A DNA stretch of 64,000 nucleotides from Ramazzottius varieornatus (GCA_001949185.1 BDGG01000002.1:5446448-5510447); one strand, 5' to 3'; positions 27,630 through 39,580 are shown, counted from the stretch's first letter. Numbers and translations: made by a program. Notes: generated from the letters alone by a model not told the origin.

Positions 27630-30445
27630 CGTCGACCTGTAAATGAGAACAATGGACTAGTAAAATCGGAATCCTCATCACGATCCTCTGGAAGTGCGAA
27701 CCGACTACCGAACAGATACAAGTCATAAAGAAAATCAACAACAAAACTGATCGCGAATCAGCTGTTTGTGTCGGCAGGCTCCAACCGAGTTGATTCCCCG
27801 GAAATTGATTGACGGCATCACTGGGTTGGTCGTTAAACCACTATGGGCGGGTTATCGTGACGTCATGGTACGCTTTCAGGCGGCACCTGCTTGATTTGCA
27901 GCCGACAGGTGTTGTCTGATGAGAAATCACAATTCGAATGTCATAACTACTACCAGAAGGCAACCATCTGTTGCTTCAACTTGAAAAGTGAAGAGATCAT
28001 TTTACCCGCAGCGCAGATCAAATGTAGCAGCAGCTGTTTCTGCTCTTTTCATTCTTCAACCAAACGGACCTGTCCAGTGGTCAAGCCCATGCCGGATCGG
28101 CGTTCTATTTATTGTCAGCACATTCTGAAGTTTATGACCGGCTACCTCTTCTCAAACACCACTCTTGTTCCTCAGCCTAAACTACGGATCGTAATCAAAA
28201 AATTTCGCCGGACATTCGCCTCTTCACTTCTCCCATCACAGCAGCGAGAGTTTATCGCTACGAGTCGGACATCTCTTAATTGCACCCGCCATTTTATAAT
28301 CCTTCAACTTTGACCTTGTAGGACTCTGTTGTAAGCAAACTTCTTCTCGCGGATTTTCGACGGATTTGTCACCGAAACTTCACAAGGATTTCGGCAGAAG
28401 GTGGTTGTTGACAAGTGACGACTGCCGTTTGTGTGAACAACTACCAGAGAACTTCCATCGGCATCGCTCTTGACGGAGGGGAGGTGTTGAAGGCAGTTTG
28501 AAGTTTTGACAGTTCTTGATCGATCTCTGCGTTGCCGTCGAGTGGGTCAGAGCACAATTGTCATTCCGATCAAGTTAGAGCCTCCATTTCAATCTGAGCA
28601 GCCACTTGTCGTCTAGCCCACAAAGTGCGCCACGTCTTGAAGTCAAGCAAACGAACCGGGTGGACTGGATCCTTTCGAATTTCAAGTCGTCGTTGCACAA
28701 TAAGATTTCTTTCCTTGTCAGTGGAAATCAAACAAGTTCGGAATTCCGAACACTGCTCGCTTTTCGTACGCTCGTGTTGCCGGTTGCATCTCCCAATCAA
28801 AATATAGTAAGTGATGTGGGCAAGCTGAATTCCATTCTTATTTTTTGTCACCTGCGCATTATTTTATCGCAACATGTGGGTGTTTTACAGCGTACATCAG
28901 TTTCACGGAACACAATCCGGATGTCGAAGAGGGCCTAGCTACTTGTCAAAATCGGAAGGTACTGTACTGTAACGTTGGTTGTCGTTGCGAATTTCCGACA
29001 TCTTTCCAATTGACTTTGATATCAAATGCGCGAGTAGCGTCGGTTAAATCGCTGTATTTAGCATCATGCGGACTGAAACCCTTAATGAAATTTTCATGTT
29101 AATCGAGGTTATTATAATCATAATAATAACCTTCATTTCGCTCGTATGCTGGCTAACTTAGGCTTAGCGCTGTAGGAGAAATATTGGAATAAGAGGTAAG
29201 AAATCCAGGAGAAAAGCAGTATGGTTTTGTTTTCTACGCAGGGAAGTCTTCGCAGCTTTTGATGGGCAACAAAGTGAACGTGACTATTGCCCATATAGCG
29301 TAGTGCTACTGGGAAGTGAATTTTAGGGACGCGGAAGTGACGTTCGATCAACGTGATTTTGCGGGAATGTTAGGAGTGGTTCATAGCATGCTAGGTTTCC
29401 ACGCAAGTTCCAAGGTTCACCACACCCTACTCACGTGGGTGACCGTGAGGGTCTTGAAATATTCACGCGGGTCACGATGATGGTCACGATGATGGAGTGG
29501 TGACTTAATGTCAAATAATTACCTTCGACCGAATAGTGTACGAGTTAATCAAGGTCAAATACCAGCTCGAGAGAAAAACTGACCAGATTCGGGTCGCGGT
29601 CATTTGAATAAGCTTCGTGCGTTCGGCGTACTCCGCAAGTGTGTCGGTATACCAGGAAAAAAACCCTCGTAGACCTGTGCAAGGTACACTGAACTTATCG
29701 ATAGCAAAAGGTAACGAGGGGCATTATGCGGTTTTTAGGCACGGCCCACGGGCCGCGGCTGACATGCCGTAACTATGTTATCTTTACTGCTGGCAGCATA
29801 CTTTACCGTGCAAATAAGAGCGCGATTAGCTGGCCCTTATGGCAGTTATCGCTCTTATGTATAAATGAATTTTATCATTTTGAAGGGCTCTCGTTGCATT
29901 TTTCAAAGTACGCAGTTCCTTCCTTCCTACACTCTAAACTTGTAACTACTTATCAAAACCAGTGCGAGCTTGCGTAAATGTCCCATTCATATCCGTATAA
30001 CAAGGCTCGTGTGTTCGGCTCACCTACAACTTGAACTGCCAAAGAAAGTGCCATTGTCTAAAGATTATTCTTGGCGTATTTACAAGACTGATCTCTTCGC
30101 TTTTGTCGCAGATATTCAACGAGGAAGGATTGGTTCGGGTTCAGAAAGACTGAAAAGAATCTCCCGCATTGACTGGAACTAAGAGGATTACATATCTCCG
30201 CTAGCTGTGCCAGTGAAATTCCTCCTTCGGGGCAGACTTTCCAGTGGGCGTTTCTCATTCACAACATTCACGTCCATCGCTCTAAAGTCCTCCTCTGGTG
30301 CGACTTTAAACTGTCCCCTGTAATTAAGTCTGCGCCAGTTCGGTCGGGTATTAAAAGGGGAGTGGGTGAGTTGGACGCTCCTAATCGGATTACTCGCTTC
30401 AGCTCTCCTCGCTGCCGCTCCTTTCCTCGTCTATGAGAAGTAAAC
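27630..30445. other. non-coding stretch, 2.8 kb
   Basis: No gene is supported. 28570-28760 on the minus strand has a coding-like open end (see findings). About 29466-29497 holds a short direct duplication of GGTCACGATGAT. A TATA-like core promoter lies at its right end for the next gene. Confidence 0.5.
30349..30360 (+). promoter_or_regulatory. TATA-like core promoter
   Basis: TATTAAAAGGGG lies 86 bp before the ATG at 30446, a suitable distance for a TATA box with a short 5' UTR. The next coding region is a single exon, so no upstream splice is needed. Confidence 0.5.
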
Positions 30446-31243
30446 ATGTCTCTCTATTCTGACGCTCAATCGTCAGTGACGAGTTCGAGTCCGAGTACAC
30501 GGAGTGGACACACCTCGCCCGATGGCGACTACCGCATCAACACGTGCGCCCAATGGACCGCGTCTCTCTCACCGGTCAGCTGCGCTAGCTTCGGTGAGAA
30601 CGCGCCTTCCTCCGACACCCTTTCGCAGGATGAAGTCTCACAGATCGAAGCCTTCCACAAAGGCCTTTATTCCCAGGTTCATGTCTGTCCGGCTGTGGCG
30701 TCTCTGTACATATTTGTGGACCCAGCCATGAAGCATAGTCCCTCGAAGGTTCCCCAAAATAGGTCCCCACAGAAAACCGGCTGGACACTGCAGATCTCCG
30801 AAGCTGTACCTGTGATTGTACAAGTCACCCGACCAGACAAGAATGCCGTCTATTTTGTGTTAGCTGACCGAAGAACGGGCTTTCCTTTGTGGCGCGAAGC
30901 ACTGAATGCAGAGTCGAAATACCAGTCTATCGACGTTGATTATCATGAATTCCACGCTGCCTTCCTCAATACCAGGGTTGGATTAAGAATTTCATCGATA
31001 CCGGCGGCGACCAAGATGCTGCAGCACGTTCTGATGTTGACATTAAATCCATCTGTGTTTGGACAGAATGACAAGAAGAAGAAGAGGAAGTCGGTGAAAG
31101 CAAAGAAGACGGTGATGCCGCAGAAGAATAGCATCTCCCCTCCTTGTTGCTTCACACATGTTGCGCATGTGGCACATAAGGATCAGTTGCTTAGTCTAAC
31201 GGAATTTGTACATGCAAAAGACGATAGATTCCTTCTGAGGTAG
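30446..31243 (+). CDS. PH/EVH1-like domain protein, unnamed family
   Basis: Single exon, 265 aa, ATG at 30446 behind a TATA-like box. A Ser/Thr-rich head (1-30) is followed by a short conserved acidic helix (DEVSQIEAFHKGLYS). A beta-rich domain at about 118-200 contains the block YFVLADRRTGFPLWREALN, then YHEFHAAFL and VGLRISSIPAATKMLQHV. I recall this pattern (aromatic, RGTGF-LWRD, FHTM, VGLSF, C-terminal helix) from unnamed conserved arthropod proteins with a PH/EVH1-like fold, but cannot name the family. After it come a lysine-rich stretch (DKKKKRKSVKAKK, possible nuclear signal) and a His/Cys-containing tail. No function is assigned. Confidence 0.7.
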   Translation: MSLYSDAQSSVTSSSPSTRSGHTSPDGDYRINTCAQWTASLSPVSCASFGENAPSSDTLSQDEVSQIEAFHKGLYSQVHVCPAVASLYIFVDPAMKHSPSKVPQNRSPQKTGWTLQISEAVPVIVQVTRPDKNAVYFVLADRRTGFPLWREALNAESKYQSIDVDYHEFHAAFLNTRVGLRISSIPAATKMLQHVLMLTLNPSVFGQNDKKKKRKSVKAKKTVMPQKNSISPPCCFTHVAHVAHKDQLLSLTEFVHAKDDRFLLR

Positions 31244-32125
31244 TATTAAGCTTCGACTTCCGTGTCTGGAGTGCCGGCAGTCTTCTATTCTCTCGCTTGA
31301 CGGACTTGGCGACTGCTACTCTTAGTTTGAGCCTTTGTTGAGAATACTGATCTTACTCAGTGTTGACACTTCCTTATACTTCCTGGTTCACCTTGATCAG
31401 GTGTTGACTAAGAATACAAAATACGTTGACAGAGCAAACATTATTTTACGACCCTCCGCGCTTCGAACCTTCGCATAAACTACGTACCATGATGGGAATG
31501 TGCTGTGCCTTGGACTAAATGTGTGTTGAGCAGAGAAGCTAAGATTATTATTGAATCTGTAGTTGAGAACTGGAATCCGGAAGTGAAGTAGATGGAAAAC
31601 GTCTTTGCAAACTCGCGGAGTCTCTCAATGATGACACGTAATTACGATGGTTGATGGACATGTCATACGTGCTGACATCGTGCACCAATAACACACCATT
31701 GCACTTTACAGCTGATTGCTGGAAGTTGGATTTTTTTTACGTTTCCAGTGGAGCAGTTTCCGTTCGAGTTCGAATTCTTCGTTAAAGAATTCTTTTCATT
31801 TCCAATATGGTCGATCGCTTGGCTTCTTTGCCACTATCTCAATGGATTCTGGTCGCCAAGCTGGACTGTTGTGGGGTCTGCATGGACTGATATTCATGCT
31901 TGCCACTTCGAAAGCAGCTGCATGCGGACCAGAATGCGGACATCTTCTGGTATATGCAAGCGGATCTCCCTGATCCTGCCAACTCTCGGACTTGCTCTAC
32001 TGGATTTGGCTAGTTGTTCACAGTAAGTTGTGTGCTTGCAGATTCCTGGTCTGGTACTTCGGGTGGCGTTTTACGATTGATGACGCAGGCGTGGTCTGAA
32101 TTTCCCGCAGCGTGAGTTGCGCCAC
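31244..32125. other. intergenic region with probable SLC22 5' UTR exon
   Basis: A donor CA|GTAAGTTG at 32023 and an acceptor TTTCCCGCAG ending at 32110 define an 88-bp intron just upstream of the SLC22 ATG. The exon before it does not join in frame with the coding region, so it is best read as 5' UTR. Nothing else was recognised. Confidence 0.45.
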
Positions 32126-34519
32126 ATGATCCGACCACATCGCACTCGTGATGCCAGGGCAGGCCTGTCGTTATTCGCGATCGGTGAAGAACTAGCGGAG
32201 TCAACGGACGACATGGACACAGCATCGGACATGGAGCCTTTAATAGCAGACCACATCGATATTACTGTACCAAACGATGAGATGGACCACGCTAACGACA
32301 TCTCGGCTCCGAAACATGCAGACAATCTCGGTCCGCAGTTCGAAGAGATCCTTATGCACCTTGGCGGAAATGGACGCTATCAAAAGTACATCGTATTCCT
32401 GGTCCTACTCCCGATGTGCTTTGCATCTTCTATAATGGCGTCTGCATGGGTAAGAATTATTATTATATATCTACGTCACTTTGCTATCATTATTTTCGTC
32501 TTCCGATAGCTCTTCATAACATCGACCCCGACGGACCACTGGTGCAGACTACCTCTGGACAACCTGACTTCGTCGATAGAGAAATCTCTACTTCCAATGG
32601 ACGAGAACGAGACGTCCAAGCATGCGGAGTGTCGGATGTTTGACTTGAACTACACCGAAGAGCTCGAAGTGCAAGGTGGTGTTCTTGGTTTGGTCGACCT
32701 TGTCAACAGTTCGCGGCAGCGCTTGCCTACGATACCATGTACAGATGGATGGGGCTTTGACCGGTATCCTCAAAGTCGGAGTCTAGCATCCGAGTTCGGG
32801 CTTGTATGCGGCAAAGACTTCTTGACGACATTAGTAAGTTCAGGGCAACAGGGAAGGCACTGAAGGTTTCTTTAGTGCGAAATATTCACAGAAATTGTTT
32901 TTATTCCAGGCTTTCATATTGCCGTCACTTGGAAGTGTCATCGGAATTCCTTTCGGTGGCTACTTAGCAGGTAAGTTGAATACTTGTTCTTACCATCGAG
33001 TCTTCTGCTGCTGACCCAACCATCATGTTGAATTTCCAGATCGTTTCGGGCGCAAGCCGACATATTTTGCGGCACTGTTGTTTTTCGTCGGTGTGGGGAC
33101 GATAGCCTCCTTTATTCCAACGTACGTGCCTTTTCTCGCTGTGGTCTGCATACAGAACATCGCTTCTAGCCCGGTGTATACTCTCCCGTACATGATTGGA
33201 GTTGAGATACTTCCGCCGGACAGTCGATCTACATTCGCGGTGCTGCTGACCGTTCTCTACACGATGGGTGGTGTAGTCTTTACTGGCTTAGGTAAACCCT
33301 TTTGAGAAGCAATTTGGCAAATTCAGCCATGGTGCTGAGTTTCTGATCTTCCACAGCTTATTTTGTGCGAGACTGGCGATGGCTTCTCTTTTCATCGACC
33401 TCGCCGTTCCTCCTCTTTTCCCTCTACTGGTTTATCATGCCCGAATCCCCTAGGTTCTTGCTTCAGGTAAGGTTACAGAGGCAGTTCGCAATATTAGTGT
33501 GGACTTTGATACTTCGATACTGTTTTGTTCCGATGGAGACAGACCGGAAGTTACGCAAAGGCTGAGAAGTGGTTGCGGATAGTCGCCCGGGTGAATCGGA
33601 AAGATTTCGGAGGCGCTACCGAAGGGAAGTTCCGACAGTTGACCGATGCTCATGCCAGACTGGCACGTGAAGATAAAGAACATCGAAAACCACGAGCTTC
33701 CTATTTCGACTTCTTCCGCACACCAAACATGCGCCGAAAGATACTCCTGCTGACGTACCTTGCCTGCAACGTCAACGTTGTCTACTCCGGCCTCAGTTTC
33801 TACGCTCCATGTACGCTATTAACAAACTTGTTGATTGTCTACCAATCAAGACGTTCCATGCTTTACAGCTTTGGGCTCGGATCCATACCTGAGCTTCTTC
33901 CTGGCCAGCCTGATTGAAATTCCCTCTAGCATTTTCACTCAGCTTACAGCTGATCGAGTGGGACGTCGGACGACCATGGTCGTCTGCTTCGCAGTCACCA
34001 GCATCGCCTGCTTTGGGACCGCGTTCTTGCCTAACAACAGCTCTTCCTCGTACGCGCCACTCCTAATTCTGTTCATGATCGCCAAGATGTGCATCACGTC
34101 AGCCTTCACCGTACAAGAACTCGTGGTCCACGGTAAGCTTCTTCTCAGTCTACTTTACCGTCCAAGTTGTTTTGTACATGTTCTTCTGGTCTATAGAAAT
34201 CTGTCCTACTGTTTTACGAGGAGAAGGTGTCGCACTGACGAACATCGTTGGATATTCGATAAGTGCGTCTTCTTGCTTTCTCCTTAACTGCTTGAGCGCT
34301 GAAATCTGTTGATGCGGGTTTTCTTCAGGTAACTTTGGACCAATAATAGTCAGTCAACGTGCCCATCAGACTGCATTCCCAATGGTAGTGTTCGGTGCCA
34401 CGTCCGTGATTGGCATCCTGTGTGCCTTGGCACTGCCGGAAACCTTGCATATGCCGCTTCCGGAAACCGTAGCCGAAGTGGAGAACTCTGGAAAGAAAGC
34501 AGACAAACGGCAGATCTGA
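32126..34519 (+). CDS. SLC22-family organic ion transporter
   Basis: Major-facilitator transporter of the organic cation/carnitine/anion (SLC22) group, plasma membrane, 12 TM helices. Nine exons: 32126-32449, 32510-32833, 32910-32970, 33040-33291, 33357-33466, 33543-33810, 33869-34132, 34197-34262 and 34329-34519. They total 1860 bp (619 aa). An acidic cytosolic head of about 85 aa precedes LGGNGRYQKYIVF, the usual SLC22 start. TM1 is followed by the large extracellular loop with TDHWCRLP, HAECRMFD and the signature CTDGWGFDRYPQSRSLASEF. The MFS motif DRFGRKP follows TM2, MPESPRF follows TM6, and ADRVGRRTTMV lies between TM8 and TM9. The end has EICPTVLRGEGVAL and LPETLHMPLPET. Substrate cannot be told. 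The head is longer than usual, and a downstream Met (MDTASDM) is an alternative start. Confidence 0.92.
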
Positions 34520-35049
34520 TATTGAGTCCCGGTGTACCATATTACATTCCCGCGTGACCGGATACTGTGATGATTTTTCATTCCGCTTTTTGAAACTTGC
34601 CATGTTGAGAGATTTATTTTGACGATGTACGAAAGCATGCAGATGTTTCACTGATTCAGCATAGCTGCCATAGAATTAATAATCTTTAGACTATAATGTG
34701 ATATGAAAGGCAAAATGTTGTAGGCTATATATTCCTTTAGAACAAGAACGTATCAATGAAAAAAATAAAAACAAGGCAGAACAAAAAGGGTAAAACAAAA
34801 CGTTAGAAAAAAGTTCTTTTGGTATGCAATGCAGTAGAACGGAATTGTCAGAACAAAACAATTTGTTAAACCAGAGTAATGCTGAAATCGCAAACAAAAG
34901 CATGCCGTTCAGTCTAGATCATTTAGCTCCTGGTCTTTTGATTTAGAGCCTCCCCGGTATCTGTCTTCAGGCTTCTCTCGAAGATAAGGATGCCTGGTAC
35001 TGGCTCTTGATCTTGGTCGTTTCCATGTTTCAGCCTTTCCAAACGAGCT
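34520..35049. other. intergenic region between convergent genes
   Basis: The 3' ends of the SLC22 gene (plus) and the next gene (minus) face each other across 530 bp. It has an A-rich run around 34757-34815 with AATAAA-like words. No coding region was recognised. Confidence 0.5.
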
Positions 35050-36130
35050 TTACAATCTTCCAGCGTGGACCGAAAGCACTTCCGCGGAAGGTATCTTCTC
35101 TTCTTCGGGCAGAGTTTTTAAGAGGTCTTCGAACTTTTTCTCGAACAAAGATGCCCTTACCAAATCTATTTCGTCGCAAATGATTTCATGTAACAACGCG
35201 GCTGTATAATAAGCGCAATTATAAAATTTGTACAACCTTGATAACGCATCACACTGTACAAAATGCATCCCTGCACGGTGTTCTATGTGGCTTTTTTTCC
35301 GGTTTGCAGTCAGAATTGGGGTTTCAGTCGGTGCTCCCAATAGCCACATGGAAGACCGTGCAGGGATGCATTTTGTACATTGCAGTACACAGATAATATG
35401 AATAATGGCCGACCTGAGTTTTGTTTCTCTTCCCCGGAAGCTTGCAAGCCTTCGCTCCTAAATGCTTTTTCCACCATATTCATTAAGTCGACCACTTCCG
35501 GTTGTGTCAATGAGTTGATCTGCTCCGAAATGAGATGATTGAGATGATCAGACGAGGTACCTGCATGGTAAAATCAGCAGGTGGTGCACAATGACGAAAC
35601 GGTGGACCGAGCATAGATGATACTTTTGAGAACATTAGCCACACACTACCTTCGAAGACGTAAGAAGTCCGCTCGTAATCCGTCAAGACAGTGGAGTGCA
35701 GATTATGGTCTCGGCAATGTTTCTGGATAGCTCTCTTTAATCCGAGCTTTTCTTGTCTGGCTTCGTCAATGTCATTACAAAGATCCTCTTCTTCTTCAAT
35801 GTCATCATCCCCAAAGTCCTGCTCTTCGAGGTCCGCCGAAAGAACTCTATAGCTATATTCTGCATCCTGAAGCAACATGCGAAACAGGGCGTGGTGAACA
35901 CACATAACATTAATCTTCATATGCAAAATTTTCAAGTTTTTCTCCGTACCAAATATGCTTTCTCGAGCTTTCGCAGACGAAGATCGGCCCTGGACGGTAC
36001 AGATTCTCCCAGTCCCACTGATGGTGACCTGTCAATGTCGTCCTTTGTTTTACCTTTCGCAGGGACTGCGGCGGTAGTGCAGTGATCTGTCGGACGTTTC
36101 TGGCGCGGCGATAACGGCGTCGCTTTTGTG
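35050..36130 (-). CDS. acidic, charged protein of unknown function
   Basis: Four phase-consistent exons on the minus strand: about 35950-36130 (5' end uncertain), 35650-35866, 35414-35560 and 35050-35201. They encode roughly 230 aa. The first exon is basic and Ser/Pro-rich (TPLSPRQKRPTDH, SRADLRLRKLEKAYL). The second is strongly acidic (EEQDFGDDDIEEEED) and then helical. The third reads TSSDHLNHLISEQINSLTQP. The last is helical and ends FEDLLKTLPEEEKIPSAEV. No ATG opens the first exon in frame, so a further 5' exon is expected. The charge pattern suggests a nuclear or cytoskeletal coiled-coil protein, but no family was recognised. The last intron (35202-35413) holds a 125-bp hairpin element. 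Confidence 0.6.
35255..35379. mobile_element. 125-bp hairpin element (distinct MITE family)
   Basis: The left arm 35255-35292 and right arm 35342-35379 are complementary over 38 bp with two mismatches. The ends are TGTACAAAATGCATCCCTGC and its complement. The loop is about 49 bp. It sits inside intron 35202-35413 of the acidic-protein gene. It shares no sequence with the CAAGTGGCGCACG family. Confidence 0.85.
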
Positions 36131-38768
36131 GGACAATCGCTTTTCACTCCATGCGATAACAAAACACAGGATTAATGATGGAAGCTAGCCACATCTACAT
36201 GTTATGCACAGAAATACGGCTGGGTTTCCAGCTTAACGTTAGAAATCTGTCCATATCGTCGTATCGATATCGCTAGTCGCTACTCACCGAGGCATTAAAC
36301 ATTTACACTGGACAGCGGATAGTGCTTTGGCTTTGTCGTCCCAACTGCTATATGGAAGTCGACGAACGGAAAGATTCACTATGCTATCCGCGCTGGTTAT
36401 AACTTACAAATGCTCCCAAGACAGGAGAGTTTCATAAATTCCAGATTTCATCCAGAATACGGGCTCCAGATCGGGTGCTACTGTTGAAGCTTGAGATAAG
36501 AAAATTCAAATTTCCACAGTGGATGGAACCCAGATAACTTGTTGGCCGCTCGGTCCGGCGCGGCTGGGCTTAGAAATCACTGTGAAATTTCCGCCAAATC
36601 CAAATTTCGTTCCGGTCAAAATTCTGACGACCTGTAGGCGTCGAAGGGTTCAGCAGTATGCACCCTGGGAGTGAGAAGGCTATGACTGCAGGCCAATCCA
36701 GGGCGGGAAACGATACAGCCTATATCAAACTAGAGCACGGAATTTGACCGCATACGCTGCACTGTACTGCAGCTGTACTNNNNNNNNNNNNNNNNNNNNN
36801 NNNNNNNNNNNNNNNNNNNNNNNNNNNNNCTGTGCTGCAGCACAGCACAGCTGCAGTACAGTACAGCGCATGCGGCCAGATTCCGTGCTTTGACAGCGAA
36901 CAAGGCTGACTTCATGTGTTTCTGTTCCCTTTATTAGTTGTTTCCTGGAAAAAGCTGCATCTTTATTGCGTCCAGTTCGGCATAGCCTGGAAACGTATGT
37001 GCTCGATTTTTCGGCCCCAGGGCCGTCGCTACAGAGCGAGTGAATTCAAGCGGTTTGTTCCAGTTTCTAAGGAAAGCGAGAATGGGGAACACTTATGGGT
37101 AATCATCAGTTTGAGTCTGGTTTGACGGTTCACGCGGTTTTATGCAAGCGAGAGTTTCCAGTCAAGACCGGAAAATGTACATCTCGAGTCATGAAGCGAT
37201 GATACGTAGAGCTACTTGTCTGCTGCGGTGCGTATCGTTCTTCAGTAAACCTTGTCTGATATGTGCTTCTTAACAGAAACAAGAGTACCGAAAAACTGCG
37301 ACTGTCCTTCCGCAATCGCAGCAGTAAAAATTCAAAAAGTATTTGCTGTTTCTGAACTGAGGGTGGTGTACTGTCGCGCCGCCCTAGGTAATTCCAGTGA
37401 CTGAGACCATCGAACTGATGTCTTCTGTCAGTTTCGATATACCGACGTCACAGAGTACTCTTCGTGGCATTGCAGGATTGCACTGGCTGACGGTGTGTGG
37501 CCGAGATGGGAGGGAATGCTACTCTACAGGGTACAAATGAGGTGTTAACTGGGAACCCTTGAAACAGACAGCAGGAACTTTTAGAACTTGTGATTTCCGG
37601 GTTTGATGTCACGGAAACCGGTGAACCCACCCTATCGCTTGTTCCCAGCTTTTCCATCCTGCCGTTCCCACCCTGTTCTCCCGTGGCAGTTGCCACCTCT
37701 TGTGTATCAGAGCCATCTAGGGTGGTCGCTTTTCCACCATTTCCTGCCCTAGCCGACCCGTGGCTATGAGGTCCGAGCACTGGGGCAGCCAGCTGAGCCA
37801 CCGGCCAGGGCGCTAGTGTGTGGAAATGGCACAATTAACTGACAACGTGCGAAAGATCAATCAACCGCTCACATTTGAACTCTCACATTTCGATGCTCGC
37901 ATTTGCTCGGGACGGCTCCACCCCGCGTCCGTGATTTGCTTAAACCGATCGTGAGTGTCGAGATGTGATATGAGACTGCGGCTGCTCACAGTAGGCGACT
38001 GTTATGCGAGAACATTCGCATAACATTATTTATTTTGAGCAGATTTTCGGGTTCATTCAACGCAGTTTGATGATACATGATTGCGGAGGTGTAGGAAAAA
38101 TGTGCCAAGTCGATTTGACGGTTGAGCACACTTCGATGACTGTCCACACTTCGACGACTAGTGAAGCGCGAAACCTGTCTTACGAGGGGCCCTTCAGACC
38201 ATGTCATCCGATCACGAAACCAGTGCTCCCTTGTGATAGCTGAGGCCCTTAGCACTCTACGAAGTATCGGGAAGAACGGCGAATGACTACTTCCTGGAGC
38301 AGGAGCAAATACTTTGACCACGAGTTTGAAATGACGTTCGGAACATCATTTTACATCACAGTGATATGTTTTGTAAACCGCACAAGTTGGGTCTTCACTC
38401 CAACATTCGCGCAGTCCTTTGTCTGACGTTTACACGTACATGATTTACCTCCGCCAAATATTTGGTTCATGTAATGCACCAGCGTCACATACTTTTTTAA
38501 CCATCATACTTCGAACTGTTGTGATTGTCCAAGTTTACTTGATTTTAACAATAAGATACCACTCAAAATTATCAGTCACCGTCGTGAGGTTTCGCGCTCG
38601 AAGCATATATTTGGCGGCAGTCCATATGCACAAATCAGAAAGTACCCCTGTGGCATGCAAACCTTGGCTTGTCGTGGTCCGGGGTGAATGTTTACTGGTA
38701 CCGTTAGGTAAGTCGCTCACTCCACAACTTTTAGTTTTCACAAAATTTTTGCTACATTTTCCCCGAAA
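36131..38768. other. non-coding stretch, 2.6 kb, with assembly gap
   Basis: Contains the palindrome and 50-N gap at 36734-36889. Other open frames, including a 128-codon one on the minus strand at 37448-37834, have no family similarity or splice context. A short perfect hairpin (TTATGCGA...TCGCATAA) lies near 38001-38022. Confidence 0.5.
36734..36889. repeat. long palindrome with unassembled centre
   Basis: The left arm 36734-36779 and right arm ending at 36889 are inverted copies (AGCACGGAAT and ATTCCGTGCT at the ends, then CCGCATACGC against GCGCATGCGG). Toward the middle both arms become iterations of CTGTACTGCAG and CTGTGCTGCAG. Fifty Ns (36780-36829) replace the centre. Confidence 0.85.
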
Positions 38769-39463
38769 ATGTTCGCTCTCGTTGCCCTTATCCTTGCAAT
38801 GATTCTTCCGCCCGGAATTGCTGCTCAGCATAACCGTGACTTTGCCTCTGGAAGAAGGCTCTACTTGTACTCCACTTTACAGATGGTTGTAACCTAACGT
38901 GGTTAGATCATTCGTGCCTGCCAATCAGTCCACACATATTGCCTAAGCTTGTTGTGGAATGATCAAAAATCATGGATGGTATGGTTGCGTCAGCCTACAA
39001 CCATTGGTGAAGTTCCCTATACCCTTAAACATGTCTTGTTTCAGGCGGTAAGAACCGTATCCTGCCTACTACGGTAGCTGGCAATACGACTGCCCAACCG
39101 GAAGTGAAGCTGGAGGAAAGCGTCCGCCAATGTCCCGCTGCAGCTCCATGTCCACCTCCTCCTCCATGCCTTGCTGTACCTCCCTGCCCAGCTATTCCTC
39201 CCTGCCCAACATTCAACCGGACGGAGCCCGACCTGGAACATCGAAAGAATCGTGGTACCAAGCACGGGGACACTGGTGATGGAAAGTGCCCCCCTCCGTC
39301 CGTGAAGACTTACTCGAAGGTTGCCGGCGTGGAGTTCGGCGCAGAGACATCCTGCAAGGGAACGTCGCCGGAATTCCTCCTTACCCTAGGACTGGGTTCG
39401 ACAGGCATGCCGTGCTTCACGGCCATCGTCCTAGGCTACTTGCAGTATCTGGGCAAGAAGTAA
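38769..39463 (+). CDS. putative secreted Cys/Pro-rich protein
   Basis: Two exons, 38769-38835 and 39045-39463, 161 aa. The ATG opens a clear signal peptide (MFALVALILAMILPPGIAA) with likely cleavage before QHN. Exon 2 starts after a good acceptor (TTGTTTCAG). It carries a compact Cys-Pro segment in which Cys recurs every few residues (CPAAAPCPPPPPC, then CPAIPPCP), a basic stretch (EHRKNRGTKHG) and a hydrophobic Gly-rich end (TLGLGSTGMPCFTAIVLGYL). The donor (CC|GTGACT) is weak, but it is the only nearby one that keeps frame. No family was recognised. The hydrophobic C-terminus might be a membrane segment. A perfect 14-bp inverted repeat follows the stop directly. Confidence 0.5.
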
Positions 39464-39580
39464 CGATCAGCTCCAGCCGATTCGACGGAGACGGCATAGA
39501 AGGGATGAAAGGCCAAAAAGACACTGAACATCGTTAAACAGAAGCTGGGCCATCGCCGGCGAAACAGCTGGAGCTGATCG
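39464..39580. repeat. 14-bp perfect inverted repeat after the Cys/Pro gene
   Basis: CGATCAGCTCCAGC at 39464-39477 and its exact complement GCTGGAGCTGATCG at 39567-39580 enclose about 89 bp. The first arm begins at the base after the TAA stop. It may be a 3' UTR stem-loop. Confidence 0.6.

Noticed and set aside
28600-28670. Tenth hairpin element at GTGCGCCACGTC
   Set aside because: Only the GTGCGCCAC word matches; no pairing arm or family ends, and the stretch reads as protein on the minus strand.
35260-35300. Acceptor at the hairpin end (GTACAG) for the acidic gene
   Set aside because: Phase 1 entry there gives an immediate TGA; the acceptor TTATTATACAG next to 35201 fits the phase.
37448-37834. 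128-codon minus-strand open frame
   Set aside because: No similarity, no splice context, and low-complexity Gly/Thr-rich reading; likely chance.
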